Assembly: GCF_000429585.1 (NCBI RefSeq)
Contig: NZ_AUCD01000019.1
Location: 1-32,025, forward strand
Reading direction: 5' to 3'
Source of the DNA: Atopococcus tabaci DSM 17538
Lineage (GTDB): Bacteria; Bacillota; Bacilli; Lactobacillales; Carnobacteriaceae_A
DNA length: 32,025 nt
In this document: positions 1-6,936 of the stretch, one piece after another
Position numbering within the stretch: the stretch's first letter is position 1
Layout: each line of letters opens with the position of its first letter
The notes under the pieces: generated by a model
Told to the model about the DNA's origin: nothing
Databases searched by the model: none
The model's input: only the letters and a program-made list of their open reading frames with translations
Program-made: the position numbers and the translations under genes

Positions 1-1
1 T

Positions 2-286
2 TCTTACCACCTGGACGAGTCCAAGAAAGTCACGCTGCCCCGAAGGGTCCGGACCATTCTTCAAACAATGGAAACCTACCGCGAATCCATTCGGCATGCG
101 TTCACGTATACCCTGTCAAATGGAGCGATTGAAGGAATGAATAATAAAATCAAAAATATCAAACGATCGGGGTATGGGTACCGGAACTTTTACAACTTAC
201 GGGCCAGAATTTTGATCAGTTACAAATTAACGGTGCCCCGTCACCAACCAAGGCCGTTGACATTCGAAGACGAAGAAGTAGCTTAA
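2..286 (+). CDS. ISL3-family transposase, C-terminal fragment
   Basis: The frame is open from base 2 to a TAA at 284-286, giving about 94 residues of the C terminus. It carries the signature end of the DDE transposase_12 domain of ISL3 elements: SNGAIEGMNNKIKNIKR followed by SGYGYRNFYNLRARIL. The glutamate in GAIEG is the expected last acidic residue of the DDE triad; the two aspartates lie upstream of the window. The family normally has about 400-440 residues, so roughly three quarters is missing because of the window edge and not because of a visible mutation. The methionine at 68 is internal, not the start. Confidence 0.9.
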   Translation, partial: SYHLDESKKVTLPRRVRTILQTMETYRESIRHAFTYTLSNGAIEGMNNKIKNIKRSGYGYRNFYNLRARILISYKLTVPRHQPRPLTFEDEEVA

Positions 287-295
287 TGAAAAAAA

Positions 296-326
296 GAGGT
301 CAAAGTGACGAATTCACTTTGACCTC
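296..326 (+). terminator. Hairpin after the ISL3 transposase
   Basis: A perfect 13-bp stem (296-308 against 314-326, loop CGAAT) lies 9 bases after the transposase stop. It is preceded by an A-run but has no T-run after it on plus, so it is a stable transcript end or barrier, not a textbook intrinsic terminator. It lies within the element, before the terminal repeat. Confidence 0.5.
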
Positions 327-332
327 TCAATA

Positions 333-361
333 GGCTCACCAACACTATTTGACATAGAGCC
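333..361. repeat. Right terminal inverted repeat of the ISL3 element
   Basis: The 29 bases begin GGCTCACCAACAC and end ATTTGACATAGAGCC, the form typical of ISL3-family ends. The outer pentamers GGCTC and GAGCC are themselves inverted. The matching left repeat is outside the window. Confidence 0.7.
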
Positions 362-363
362 AT

Positions 364-406
364 AAAAACAGACAGAATACGATTATCTCGTATTCTGTCT
401 GTTTTT
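364..406 (-). terminator. Intrinsic terminator of the baeRF-like gene
   Basis: A perfect 19-bp stem (364-382 against 388-406) with loop TTATC starts 12 bases after the stop of the minus-strand gene at 418. A/T runs flank both sides, so it could work in either direction. The ISL3 element ends only two bases from its base. Confidence 0.85.
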
Positions 407-417
407 TCACGCATATT

Positions 418-1545
418 TCAGTAGCGAAGCACCGCTGCAATGTGGACAGATGACGGCATGTCCTCTGTTTCCAATACATACACTTTCCCATTGGCCCGAA
501 GAACGTTCCAAGCCAATTGGTTGACGTATCCGTCAACCGGACCTTCTGTATATTGACCATTTTCATCAATCGATCCCGGTACTTCGTATCCTTTTTCAAC
601 TAACAGGTAGTCAATCTTTCCTTGAACGCTTGAAAACGCCAAATCTTCATATTGCGCGTCCAATTTGAATTTCGGAGCTGTTTCTTCGAAGCGGGCAATC
701 AAATCACGGTGGCGCTTGTCCACGATTTCCCGAATGGTTTCAGCTGTTTTTTCTTGAATTTCTTTATTCGACGCCTGAGCCGGAGAATGCTCAATTGTGA
801 CCTCATCCAGGTATTTGTTTTTAGAAAGCTTTCTAAATTCCGCTTGGTTTTCAGGAAGAGCAAATACCACCAACGGCAGTTCAGTTGGTTTAGAATAGTG
901 TTCCCACACATATTTATCCACCACACGGAAATAATTTTCCATGTCAATTTCTTTTTCAGCATTGGTTTCATTATGGCCATGGTACACATGACCTCCACCT
1001 GCACCATATCCGGCAGAGTTGAGTTCCCCGCCCGTCAGCTCATCTCCAAGAGCTTTGTTCAAATCAGTCGGCGCATCTTCATCTTGGGAAAGATCAATCT
1101 CTTCCAGACTATACCGACGCCCATTGAACAGTTTGAATTTCTCTTTCGTCAAAGCGAGCAAATGATAGTAAGTGACATACTGGAAGTTTTCAATCAGCGG
1201 AAGAACATTCGGTTTGTCCCCCACCATTACTTCGTCTTTTACCGGAATATCCAGACGGTAGTAATACACTTCTTCAGGAGTCGCATAAATCACATAACTG
1301 CCGTCTCCTACTCCCCAAAAATCAGGTTGGTCTCTTAAATCTTTGATTTGAGCCAATAATTGCTCGCACAATTTTTCATCATATTTGTTGCAAACTTTTT
1401 CTTCTGCCTCTTTCAGAAGGTTATCGAACTGGATACGATCCCGGTCCGAATTGATTGGTGTGGAATGAGTCTCTTGACAAATTGTCAAGTACACTTGATT
1501 CTCTTGATATAGTTCCTCTGTCGGAAATGTCAGTAATTCTTGCAT
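418..1545 (-). CDS. Putative baeRF-family (bacterial eRF1-like) protein
   Basis: A 375-residue soluble protein. I chose the ATG at 1545 because it is preceded by GGAGGGCG at 7 bases; the frame is open further upstream (to 1668), but that part runs through the promoter. The C terminus (GKVYVLETEDMPSSVHIAAVLRY region) resembles domain 3 of the archaeo-eukaryotic release-factor superfamily, where a strand, MP and AAxLRY are typical. A glycine/histidine-rich loop at about residues 180-191 (GAGGGHVYHGHN) precedes an NAEKEIDMENYFRVVDK segment, which is where baeRF families carry the counterpart of the catalytic eRF1 loop; no canonical GGQ is present. baeRFs are proposed ribosome-associated hydrolases involved in rescue or stress. 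It has its own promoter and terminator, so it is a single-gene unit. The family call is from sequence memory and moderately sure; the exact baeRF class is less so. Confidence 0.6.
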   Translation of the reverse strand: MQELLTFPTEELYQENQVYLTICQETHSTPINSDRDRIQFDNLLKEAEEKVCNKYDEKLCEQLLAQIKDLRDQPDFWGVGDGSYVIYATPEEVYYYRLDIPVKDEVMVGDKPNVLPLIENFQYVTYYHLLALTKEKFKLFNGRRYSLEEIDLSQDEDAPTDLNKALGDELTGGELNSAGYGAGGGHVYHGHNETNAEKEIDMENYFRVVDKYVWEHYSKPTELPLVVFALPENQAEFRKLSKNKYLDEVTIEHSPAQASNKEIQEKTAETIREIVDKRHRDLIARFEETAPKFKLDAQYEDLAFSSVQGKIDYLLVEKGYEVPGSIDENGQYTEGPVDGYVNQLAWNVLRANGKVYVLETEDMPSSVHIAAVLRY

Positions 1546-1577
1546 ACTATCGCCCTCCACATCTTTTCTATACACCA

Positions 1578-1606
1578 ATTGTAGATAAAAAAAGCGTTTT
1601 TGTAAA
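1578..1606 (-). promoter_or_regulatory. Sigma-A promoter of the baeRF-like gene
   Basis: Read on the minus strand: -35 TTTACA (1601-1606), a 17-base spacer, -10 TACAAT (1578-1583). It lies about 33 bases before the chosen start codon, which supports the ATG at 1545. Confidence 0.75.
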
Positions 1607-1649
1607 AGAAAAGCATTTGGATATTTACAGACGCCATTTAAAATGTAAA

Positions 1650-1951
1650 AAGAGAGAGGTTGGGACAATAGTCCCGACCTCTTTTGCGTTTCCGAATAGG
1701 CTAGCGAAAAAACGCTCTAAAATGCAGACCCGACGTCCACTTTGTCATGACTGTAGTTGCTTTAGCAATGTACAGTCATGATACACTTGGGCATCTGCCC
1801 ACAGTGCCTCCTTTAGAATAATGCTCGAGGGGCTTTGCCCCTCATCCGCTTATTCGCTCCAGTTGCCATAGCCGTTGCCGCTTTAGCGGCTTACGGATAT
1901 GGTATGCGTTAGAAGGTTCGGGTCTAAACGCATTTTGTCCCGCTCTCTCTT
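1650..1951. repeat. Hairpin-rich intergenic element with imperfect terminal inverted repeats
   Basis: The 420-base gap between 1545 and 1969 has no credible ORF. Its ends are inverted repeats: AAGAGAGAGGTTGGGACAA at 1650-1668 and, reverse-complemented, AAGAGAGAGCGGGACAA at 1935-1951. Inside are the hairpins 1656-1666/1671-1681, 1686-1691/1710-1715, 1745-1755/1771-1781, 1789-1793/1796-1800, 1827-1833/1837-1843 and 1866-1902. A long-range pairing joins 1719-1733 to 1918-1936 with one bulge on each side. On minus, the 1656-1681 hairpin is followed by CTCTTTTT and would end transcripts arriving from the pncA operon. It may be a dispersed repeat or MITE-like element, or a structured RNA; copy number cannot be seen here. 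No target duplication is evident. Confidence 0.6.
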
Positions 1952-1968
1952 CTGAACGTCATTGTACT

Positions 1969-2520
1969 TTATCCTGGCAACACTTTCGCCCCTAAGGCAG
2001 TTTTAAAGTGGTCCAATGCCCATTCGTGCCCTTTTTGATTGAAGCTCGTGACACAATTTTCTGGGATTACAATCGAATAGCCCAGATTGTATGCATCTAC
2101 AGCGGTATGCAAGATACAAATATCTGTCACCACACCTGTCAGCCAAACTTCAGTGATGCCACGTTCGCGGAGGCGCACATCCAGATCTGTCCCACTGAAG
2201 GCGGAATAGTGCCGCTTATCGATCCAGTACACATTCCTTTTGTCCTTGTTTTGATCGTATACTTCCTGGAGAGAGCCATAAAGCGTTCTTCCAGAAGTAT
2301 CCCTTAAGTTGTGCGGTGGAAACAAGTTTTTCTCAGGGTGAAAGGTGTCTTCCAAATCGTGACAGTCAATTGCGAACACGACATAATCGCCATTGTTTAC
2401 AGCCTTTTTGGTTAAAGAAACAATGTTTTCTTCAATTGCTTGCGCCGGTTTCCCCGCAGTCAAAGCTCCTACATCTGCAACAAAGTCATTCGTGTAATCT
2501 ATTGAAATCAATGCTTTCAT
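1969..2520 (-). CDS. pncA: Nicotinamidase / isochorismatase-family hydrolase
   Basis: The 183-residue protein hydrolyses nicotinamide to nicotinate and ammonia in NAD salvage, by family. The cysteine-hydrolase triad is visible: D8 (in LISIDYTNDF), K102 (IDKRHYSAF) and C135 (GVVTDICILHTAVDAY). D52 and H54 in AIDCHDLEDTFHPE match the metal-binding residues of nicotinamidases and argue against a plain isochorismatase. Length is normal for the Bacillus YueJ/PncA type. The start has GAAAGGAAGG about 7 bases upstream. It follows mtnN by 36 bases and is the last gene of the nudF operon. NadD, which acts later in the same salvage route, is encoded at 28501-29139. Confidence 0.88.
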   Translation of the reverse strand: MKALISIDYTNDFVADVGALTAGKPAQAIEENIVSLTKKAVNNGDYVVFAIDCHDLEDTFHPEKNLFPPHNLRDTSGRTLYGSLQEVYDQNKDKRNVYWIDKRHYSAFSGTDLDVRLRERGITEVWLTGVVTDICILHTAVDAYNLGYSIVIPENCVTSFNQKGHEWALDHFKTALGAKVLPG

Positions 2521-2556
2521 CTGTGACCTTCCTTTCTGTCCTCGTCCCTCTGCCCG

Positions 2557-3258
2557 CTATCTCTGTTTTATCGCCCCAATGAAGTTCAACACCATCTGTG
2601 CAGATTTTCTTCCGGCCTCCACGATAAATTCATCAAAATTCACGCCGGCCTCTTCATCTGCCGAATCGGAAACAGCACGCACAACCACAAATGGCACATT
2701 AAACCGCCAGCACACTTGAGCAATTGCGGCTCCTTCCATTTCAGTCACTAAAGCATCCGGGAAGTATTCTTTGATCGCTTGAAGGCTTTCTCTCGCAGAA
2801 ACAAATGAGTCTCCTGTGACAATTTCTCCCGTCAATGTTTGCAGACCCGCCTCTTCTGCTGCTTGATTCATCACTCGGACCAATTCAGCATCCGCTTCAT
2901 ATGCAGGAGGCATTTGAGGAATCTGTCCCATGTCATACCCAAACACTCGCGCATCTGCGTCGTGGTAAGCCAGGCGGTTGGATAGTACGACGTCCCCTAT
3001 TTTTAATCCTGTTCCTATCGCTCCGGCAGATCCTGTGTTAATCACTACATCGGTTTTGAATTCATGAAGCAGGATGGTGGTAGCCACTGCCGCATTTACT
3101 TTTCCGATACCGGATTGTACCAAAGTCACCGGCACGTCATCTATAACGCCGGACAAATAAGTGCTTCCGGCTATTTCTTTTGTTTCGGATTGTTCAAGGG
3201 ATTGAAGGAGGATACGTGTTTCTTCCTCCATCGCTCCGATAATGCCTATCTTTTTCAT
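2557..3258 (-). CDS. mtnN: 5'-methylthioadenosine/S-adenosylhomocysteine nucleosidase
   Basis: The 233-residue MTAN (Pfs) removes adenine from MTA and SAH, recycling methyl-transfer by-products and yielding S-ribosylhomocysteine, the LuxS substrate. The N terminus MKKIGIIGAMEEE carries the catalytic base E13. E175 in EMEGAAIAQV binds the ribose hydroxyl, and D198 in RAVSDSADEEA is the purine acid. The ATG at 3258 is preferred over one 18 bases upstream because GAGGAAA lies just before it, while the upstream ATG has no Shine-Dalgarno and the family starts here. It follows the small membrane-protein gene by 14 bases. Confidence 0.95.
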   Translation of the reverse strand: MKKIGIIGAMEEETRILLQSLEQSETKEIAGSTYLSGVIDDVPVTLVQSGIGKVNAAVATTILLHEFKTDVVINTGSAGAIGTGLKIGDVVLSNRLAYHDADARVFGYDMGQIPQMPPAYEADAELVRVMNQAAEEAGLQTLTGEIVTGDSFVSARESLQAIKEYFPDALVTEMEGAAIAQVCWRFNVPFVVVRAVSDSADEEAGVNFDEFIVEAGRKSAQMVLNFIGAIKQR

Positions 3259-3272
3259 TTTTTCCTCTTTCC

Positions 3273-3539
3273 TCATACAAAAAATACCAATAGCAGTGCA
3301 ATCGCCAATAAGACGGCCGTTACCGCTATGGCAATGGTTAATTTTTTGTCTGTCTCTTTGTATTGATCCAACTCGCTCTTTCTTCTTTTGGATGTTCGCC
3401 CTTCTTTAACAGGTTTCTTTTCAGCTGCGCTTTGCTTTTTTTTTCGGGGAAGAACCAGCTTGCGTTTTTTCCCTGCTTTCCGTCTTTTTTCTTGCCATTC
3501 TTTCCGACTTTTGACCGGTGTTTTTTGCTCTTTATTCAT
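3273..3539 (-). CDS. Small basic single-span membrane protein of unknown function
   Basis: The 88 residues split into a strongly basic N-terminal part (about residues 1-60, rich in K and R, with runs such as KKRKLVLPRKKKQ) and one hydrophobic helix at about 68-88 that ends at the C terminus. This predicts a tail-anchored protein with a positively charged cytoplasmic region. The ATG overlaps the end of the Nudix gene by 8 bases (ATGAATAA), and mtnN follows by 14 bases, so it is co-translated with both. I do not recognise a characterised family. The overlap on one side and tight spacing on the other make a real gene very likely. Confidence 0.8.
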   Translation of the reverse strand: MNKEQKTPVKSRKEWQEKRRKAGKKRKLVLPRKKKQSAAEKKPVKEGRTSKRRKSELDQYKETDKKLTIAIAVTAVLLAIALLLVFFV

Positions 3540-4089
3540 CTATTGCCTCTCCACAATCTCGTTTGGCTTTCCAATGGAACAACCCAAACACTGTTTTGGC
3601 GTCCCGAATGGTGCCTTGTTCATATTCCGCCCAAGCTTCCTCAAACGACAATGCCTTTAGTTCCAAGTTTTCATCTTCATCCTGTTGCAACGGTTCTTCC
3701 ACTTGGTACAAACCTTTTGCTTCATAGATTGTCAAAAATTCATCGGTGAATCCCGGACTTGAGTAAAATGAAGTAATCATTTCCCATTGTTTTGCCCGGC
3801 ATCCTGTTTCTTCTTCCAATTCTCTTTTCGCTGTTTCCAACGGACTGGCATCCGTTTCGTCCATCAAACCGGCAGGTATTTCAAACAAGGCTTGTTCAAT
3901 CGGTTTGCGGTATTGCTTTACGAACAGGACTTTGCCATCATCTGTGAATGGGATGATGGCTGCTGCATCATCATGACGGACAATCTCTCTGGGAGCAATT
4001 TTCCCATTAGGCAATCTTACTTCTTCCAAGACGTATTCGGTGATGTTGCCTTTATGAATCACTTGGCTTTTAACCGTTTTTTCTTCCAT
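3532..4089 (-). CDS. nudF: ADP-ribose pyrophosphatase (Nudix hydrolase)
   Basis: The 185-residue protein belongs to the ADP-ribose pyrophosphatase branch of the Nudix family, which cleaves ADP-ribose to AMP and ribose-5-phosphate. The Nudix box runs from G74 to about residue 98, with RELEEETG at 89-96 supplying the metal-binding glutamates. LFEIPAG just before it is typical of this branch. The segment between the first G and RE is one residue longer than the standard box. The ATG at 4089 has GAAGGGA about 11 bases upstream; an ATG at 4113 in the same frame has a poorly spaced site. It is first in the operon nudF-small protein-mtnN-pncA and has a strong promoter 50 bases upstream. Confidence 0.88.
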   Translation of the reverse strand: MEEKTVKSQVIHKGNITEYVLEEVRLPNGKIAPREIVRHDDAAAIIPFTDDGKVLFVKQYRKPIEQALFEIPAGLMDETDASPLETAKRELEEETGCRAKQWEMITSFYSSPGFTDEFLTIYEAKGLYQVEEPLQQDEDENLELKALSFEEAWAEYEQGTIRDAKTVFGLFHWKAKRDCGEAIDE

Positions 4090-4138
4090 TATTGACACGG
4101 TTCCCTTCTGCATCCTGATTTCTTAAGTAGTTTATTTG

Positions 4139-4167
4139 ATTGTATACAATTCATGCAGGGATTGCAA
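4139..4167 (-). promoter_or_regulatory. Sigma-A promoter of the nudF-mtnN-pncA operon
   Basis: Minus strand: -35 TTGCAA (4162-4167), 17-base spacer, -10 TACAAT (4139-4144). It diverges from the xpaC promoter, and the -35 boxes of the two lie about 30 bases apart. Confidence 0.8.
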
Positions 4168-4196
4168 AACGAATTGCCGTAAATCATCCTTTAGTC

Positions 4197-4224
4197 TTAT
4201 ACGAATTTATGCCCATAGTATGAT
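4197..4224 (+). promoter_or_regulatory. Probable promoter of xpaC-telA
   Basis: TATGAT at 4219-4224, followed by an A/T-rich stretch, is a good -10. The best -35 at a 16-base spacing is TTATAC (4197-4202), which is weak. The start codon is 55 bases downstream. Confidence 0.45.
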
Positions 4225-4279
4225 AAAATAAAGGTAAGCGAGTATTGGACGACTGACATTAAAAATGGAGTGAAAATAT

Positions 4280-4987
4280 ATGAAAAAAGTGACGAACGAT
4301 TTCAAAGATATCTTGATTTATACCTTTACGAGCGGTGCGACAATTCTCCTCTTTTTGTTTTTACTTGTCTTATCCGACTTCAACTTTTGGTTTGCTCTCT
4401 TGGGAAGCATCCTTATCGGAACAATCTTCTATTACCAAAGAGGAAAAAATGGATCGGTTCCTCGAAAAAACAGCATGAAATTGAAAAAGTTGACTCCGGA
4501 AAAAGAAGCGTTCTACCAATCAAAAGGGTTGTCTAGAGAAGAAACACAGTTTTTCCGCGAAACGATGAACACAGCAAAATATCAAATTATCAAGATCGAA
4601 AAGAACATGGACAGCACCGGGAAGTTAAAAGCCATTGAACACCGCAATAACGTGGTGAGAGTATCCAAAGCACTGTTCAAAGAAATCACGAAAGATCCGC
4701 AACGCCTGCATGTAGTCGACAAGTTTCTCTATGTGCACCTTCCCTCATTAATGGAATTGACGGACAAATATGTAGAGATCGACCGGCATGCAGCAAAAAG
4801 CAAGGCAACGTATGACATCTTGGACCAAAGTGCGGAGACCATCGATGAAATGTCTCAAATGATTGTCGAAGATTATGTCCGTTTCATGTCTGATGATATT
4901 GAAGACATGGAACTGGAGGTAGAACTTGCAAAACGTACCATCAACAAGGATAATGGGAATACAAACAATTTGGATGAAGAGTTGTAA
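4280..4987 (+). CDS. xpaC: XpaC-family membrane protein (halogen_hydrol / YceG-type partner of TelA)
   Basis: The 235-residue protein has two hydrophobic segments at about residues 14-32 and 36-51, then a charged cytoplasmic part rich in helix-forming residues. It matches the XpaC family, first named for hydrolysis of 5-bromo-4-chloroindolyl phosphate; the true biochemical role is not established. The start has GGAGTG 8 bases upstream. The telA gene follows after 24 bases, the arrangement usual in Firmicutes, which supports a joint membrane or cell-envelope stress role. There is no obvious catalytic motif. Confidence 0.8.
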   Translation: MKKVTNDFKDILIYTFTSGATILLFLFLLVLSDFNFWFALLGSILIGTIFYYQRGKNGSVPRKNSMKLKKLTPEKEAFYQSKGLSREETQFFRETMNTAKYQIIKIEKNMDSTGKLKAIEHRNNVVRVSKALFKEITKDPQRLHVVDKFLYVHLPSLMELTDKYVEIDRHAAKSKATYDILDQSAETIDEMSQMIVEDYVRFMSDDIEDMELEVELAKRTINKDNGNTNNLDEEL

Positions 4988-5011
4988 TTTTAGAGGAGTG
5001 ATCAAATAAAT

Positions 5012-6241
5012 ATGGACAGACAAGAGGACCTGACCAGAGAAAATTTGCAGAAAACGAAAGAAAAAGACGTCAATAAAGAATTGGAAGATTTGCTGTCCAA
5101 TCCTTTTGACAAACCTCTTTCCAATGCGCCTGCTCCTTCACAAGACTTTGCCGTTGACAAAAGCAGAGAATCCAAAGCTGCTGATCGTGTCGTTGACTCA
5201 TTACCGGCTGAACGGCAGCAGCAAGCTAAAAAGTTGGCTGAACAAATCGACGTCAGTGACTTTGAATCGGTATTAAACTATGGTGCGGATGCTCAAGACA
5301 AACTGAGCCGCTTTTCCCACTCGATGCTGGACCATGTACAAAGTCAAGAAACCGGCGAAATCGGGGAAGTTTTAAATGATTTGATGTACCGGTTGAACGA
5401 AGCCAATCCGGATGAACTGCGGGCAGACAATTCAAATATCTTCAAACGCCTCTTTGGAAAAATCAACCGCTCCATCTATGAAATTACCGCCAAATACCAA
5501 AAGATTGGTGCACAAGTGGATAAGATTGCAGTGAAATTGGACAAAGAGAAAGATTTGTTGCTTCGTGATAACGAGTTGTTGGAACAGTTGTACGAAAAGA
5601 ACTTCGATTACTATGAGGCATTGAATGTTTATATCGCTGCCGGGGAATTGAAGATTGAAGAACTTCTCAATGAGTTGATTCCAGAAGCGGTGAAAAAAGC
5701 AGAAACCAGTCACAATCAAATGGATGTTCAACGTGTCAACGACTTAAACCAATTTCTTGACCGTTTGGAAAAACGCGTGCATGACTTGAAATTGGCACGT
5801 CAAATGACGATTCAACAAGCACCACAAATTCGGATGATCCAAAACACCAACCAGGCTTTGTCGGAAAAAATCCAAACATCCGTGAACACTGCGATTCCTT
5901 TATGGAAAAACCAAGTGGTGATTGCCTTGACCCTCCTTCGCCAAAAAGAAGCTGTCACGGCACAGCGTCAAGTATCGGAGACAACCAACGATTTGCTGAA
6001 GAAAAATTCTCAGTTGCTGAAACAATCTTCCATTGAAACCGCACGAGAAAACGAACGCGGAATCATTGATATTGAAACTCTCGAACAGACTCAAACGGAT
6101 TTGGTGGAGACGCTCCAAGAAACACTTGCCATACAGCAAGAAGGACGTGTCAGACGGAAAGAGGCCGAACGTCAGTTGTCCGATATGGAGAATCGTCTTC
6201 GCGATCAACTTCTTCGACTCACCACTGAAGACAATAAATAA
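5012..6241 (+). CDS. telA: TelA-family toxic-anion resistance protein
   Basis: The 409-residue, highly charged, mainly helical protein is of the TelA/YaaN family (tellurite and other toxic-anion or antimicrobial resistance). It has long coiled-coil stretches, no membrane segment and no signal peptide. Diagnostic parts are [18 protein letters not shown] near residues 145-165 and the middle region around [19 protein letters not shown]. The N-terminal 70 residues are acidic, low-complexity and probably disordered. The ATG has GAGGAG about 13 bases upstream, somewhat distant. It is the second gene of a two-gene operon and ends just before a strong terminator. Resistance is inferred from the family, and its mechanism remains unclear there. 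Confidence 0.88.
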   Translation: MDRQEDLTRENLQKTKEKDVNKELEDLLSNPFDKPLSNAPAPSQDFAVDKSRESKAADRVVDSLPAERQQQAKKLAEQIDVSDFESVLNYGADAQDKLSRFSHSMLDHVQSQETGEIGEVLNDLMYRLNEANPDELRADNSNIFKRLFGKINRSIYEITAKYQKIGAQVDKIAVKLDKEKDLLLRDNELLEQLYEKNFDYYEALNVYIAAGELKIEELLNELIPEAVKKAETSHNQMDVQRVNDLNQFLDRLEKRVHDLKLARQMTIQQAPQIRMIQNTNQALSEKIQTSVNTAIPLWKNQVVIALTLLRQKEAVTAQRQVSETTNDLLKKNSQLLKQSSIETARENERGIIDIETLEQTQTDLVETLQETLAIQQEGRVRRKEAERQLSDMENRLRDQLLRLTTEDNK

Positions 6242-6248
6242 ATTTTTG

Positions 6249-6286
6249 CAAAAGCAGCCATCGGTGGATGGCTGCTTTTGTATTTC
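6249..6286 (+). terminator. Terminator of xpaC-telA
   Basis: A perfect 14-bp stem (6249-6262 against 6267-6280, loop GGTG) with T-rich sequence in the 3' arm and after it, starting 8 bases after the telA stop. Confidence 0.9.
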
Positions 6287-6335
6287 TTATATGTACAGCA
6301 CAAAATAAATTTTACTTTTTCTATAAGCATATTAT

Positions 6336-6365
6336 TTGAACAAGTTGTGAACTGTCCGTTATACT
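6336..6365 (+). promoter_or_regulatory. Promoter of the GlsB/YeaQ-like gene
   Basis: -35 TTGAAC (6336-6341), 18-base spacer, -10 TATACT (6360-6365), 40 bases before the start codon. Confidence 0.65.
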
Positions 6366-6404
6366 CAGTGTGTAATAAAAATTTATTCATTGGAGGAATG
6401 TATA

Positions 6405-6659
6405 ATGTTATCATTCATTTGGTCATTAATCATCGGTGGTATTATTGGAGCAGTTGCAGGCGCAATCGTCGGACGTGACGTTCCAGGAGGTATCATCGGA
6501 AACATCATCGCTGGTTTCATCGGCGCATGGATCGGTGAATCCTTGTTAGGCGAGTGGGGCTGGGTTGTCGGCGGATTTGCTGTCTTTCCTGCGTTGATTG
6601 GTGCAGTCGTCCTGGTCTTTGTCTTTTCCTTGATTGTAGGCGGCCGCCGAACACGGTAG
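6405..6659 (+). CDS. GlsB/YeaQ/YmgE-family small membrane protein
   Basis: The 84 residues form three hydrophobic segments (about 1-22, 27-48 and 55-78) with the repeated glycine pattern GGIIGAVAGAIVGRDVPGG and IIGNIIAGFIGAWIGE that defines the transglycosylase-associated GlsB/YeaQ/YmgE family. Members are often stress-induced in Gram-positives; the biochemical role is unknown despite the family name. The ATG at 6405 follows GGAGG by 8 bases. A TTG at 6390 in the same frame overlaps that Shine-Dalgarno and is rejected. It is a single-gene unit with its own promoter and a shared terminator. Confidence 0.88.
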   Translation: MLSFIWSLIIGGIIGAVAGAIVGRDVPGGIIGNIIAGFIGAWIGESLLGEWGWVVGGFAVFPALIGAVVLVFVFSLIVGGRRTR

Positions 6660-6695
6660 TTTGACAACTATAAATTGAAATCATTTTGACCACAA

Positions 6696-6730
6696 AAACC
6701 CCCTCAGGAATAGTTTCCTGAGGGGGGTTT
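6696..6730. terminator. Bidirectional terminator between the glsB-like gene and csp
   Basis: CCCCCTCAGGAA and its complement form a 12-bp GC-rich stem around a short loop (TAGT), with A-runs on the left and T-runs on the right. It lies 36 bases after the plus-strand gene and a few bases after the stop of the minus-strand gene, so it serves both convergent units. Confidence 0.85.
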
Positions 6731-6735
6731 ATTAA

Positions 6736-6936
6736 TTATAGTTTAACAACGTTTGCTGCTTGAGGACCACGGTTTCCTTCGACAATTTCGAATTCTACTT
6801 CTTGGCCGTCTTCCAAAGATTTGTAGCCTTCGCCTTGAATAGCGCTGAAGTGTACGAATACATCTTCTCCGCCTTCAACTTCGATGAAACCGAAACCTTT
6901 TTCAGCGTTGAACCATTTAACTGTTCCTTTTTCCAT
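6736..6936 (-). CDS. cspA: Cold-shock protein (CSD-fold RNA chaperone)
   Basis: The 66-residue protein is a single cold-shock domain. RNP1 (KGFGFIEV) and RNP2 (VFVHFSAI) are intact, as are W9 and the flanking aromatic residues that stack on single-stranded RNA. The start is the ATG at 6936, with GGAGGGG 9 bases upstream; the in-frame TTG at 6942 is too close to that site. It binds mRNA and single-stranded DNA and melts structure at low temperature or during growth. It has its own strong promoter and a long leader. The exact paralogue letter (A, B, C or D) cannot be fixed from one copy. Confidence 0.95.
   Translation of the reverse strand: MEKGTVKWFNAEKGFGFIEVEGGEDVFVHFSAIQGEGYKSLEDGQEVEFEIVEGNRGPQAANVVKL

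Larger units (their letters stand above)
1..361 (+). mobile_element. Right end of an ISL3-family insertion sequence (truncated by window start)
   Basis: The window opens inside a transposase reading frame and the element closes with a terminal repeat ending in GAGCC at 357-361. Only the 3' part of the element is present; the left end and most of the transposase lie outside. ISL3 elements usually make an 8-bp target duplication, so 362-369 would be one copy if the insertion is intact, but the other copy cannot be seen. The family assignment rests on the transposase C terminus and on the form of the end repeat. Confidence 0.85.

Noticed and set aside
652-1338. Open frame of 228 codons on plus, antisense to the baeRF-like gene
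   Set aside because: Shadow frame: low-complexity phenylalanine-rich product, no Shine-Dalgarno, and the minus strand has a well-formed gene with promoter and terminator.
1546-1668. N-terminal extension of the baeRF-like protein
   Set aside because: The upstream codons lie across the promoter and into the hairpin element; the ATG at 1545 has a good Shine-Dalgarno.
1455-1781. Open frame of 108 codons on plus entering the structured element
   Set aside because: Overlaps the baeRF start and hairpins, with no initiation signal; the element shows no coding pattern.
1650-1951. CRISPR-like array of short repeats
   Set aside because: The repeats are inverted hairpin arms, not direct repeats with unique spacers.
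5900-6208. Open frame of 102 codons antisense to telA
   Set aside because: Shadow of telA; no promoter or ribosome-binding site.
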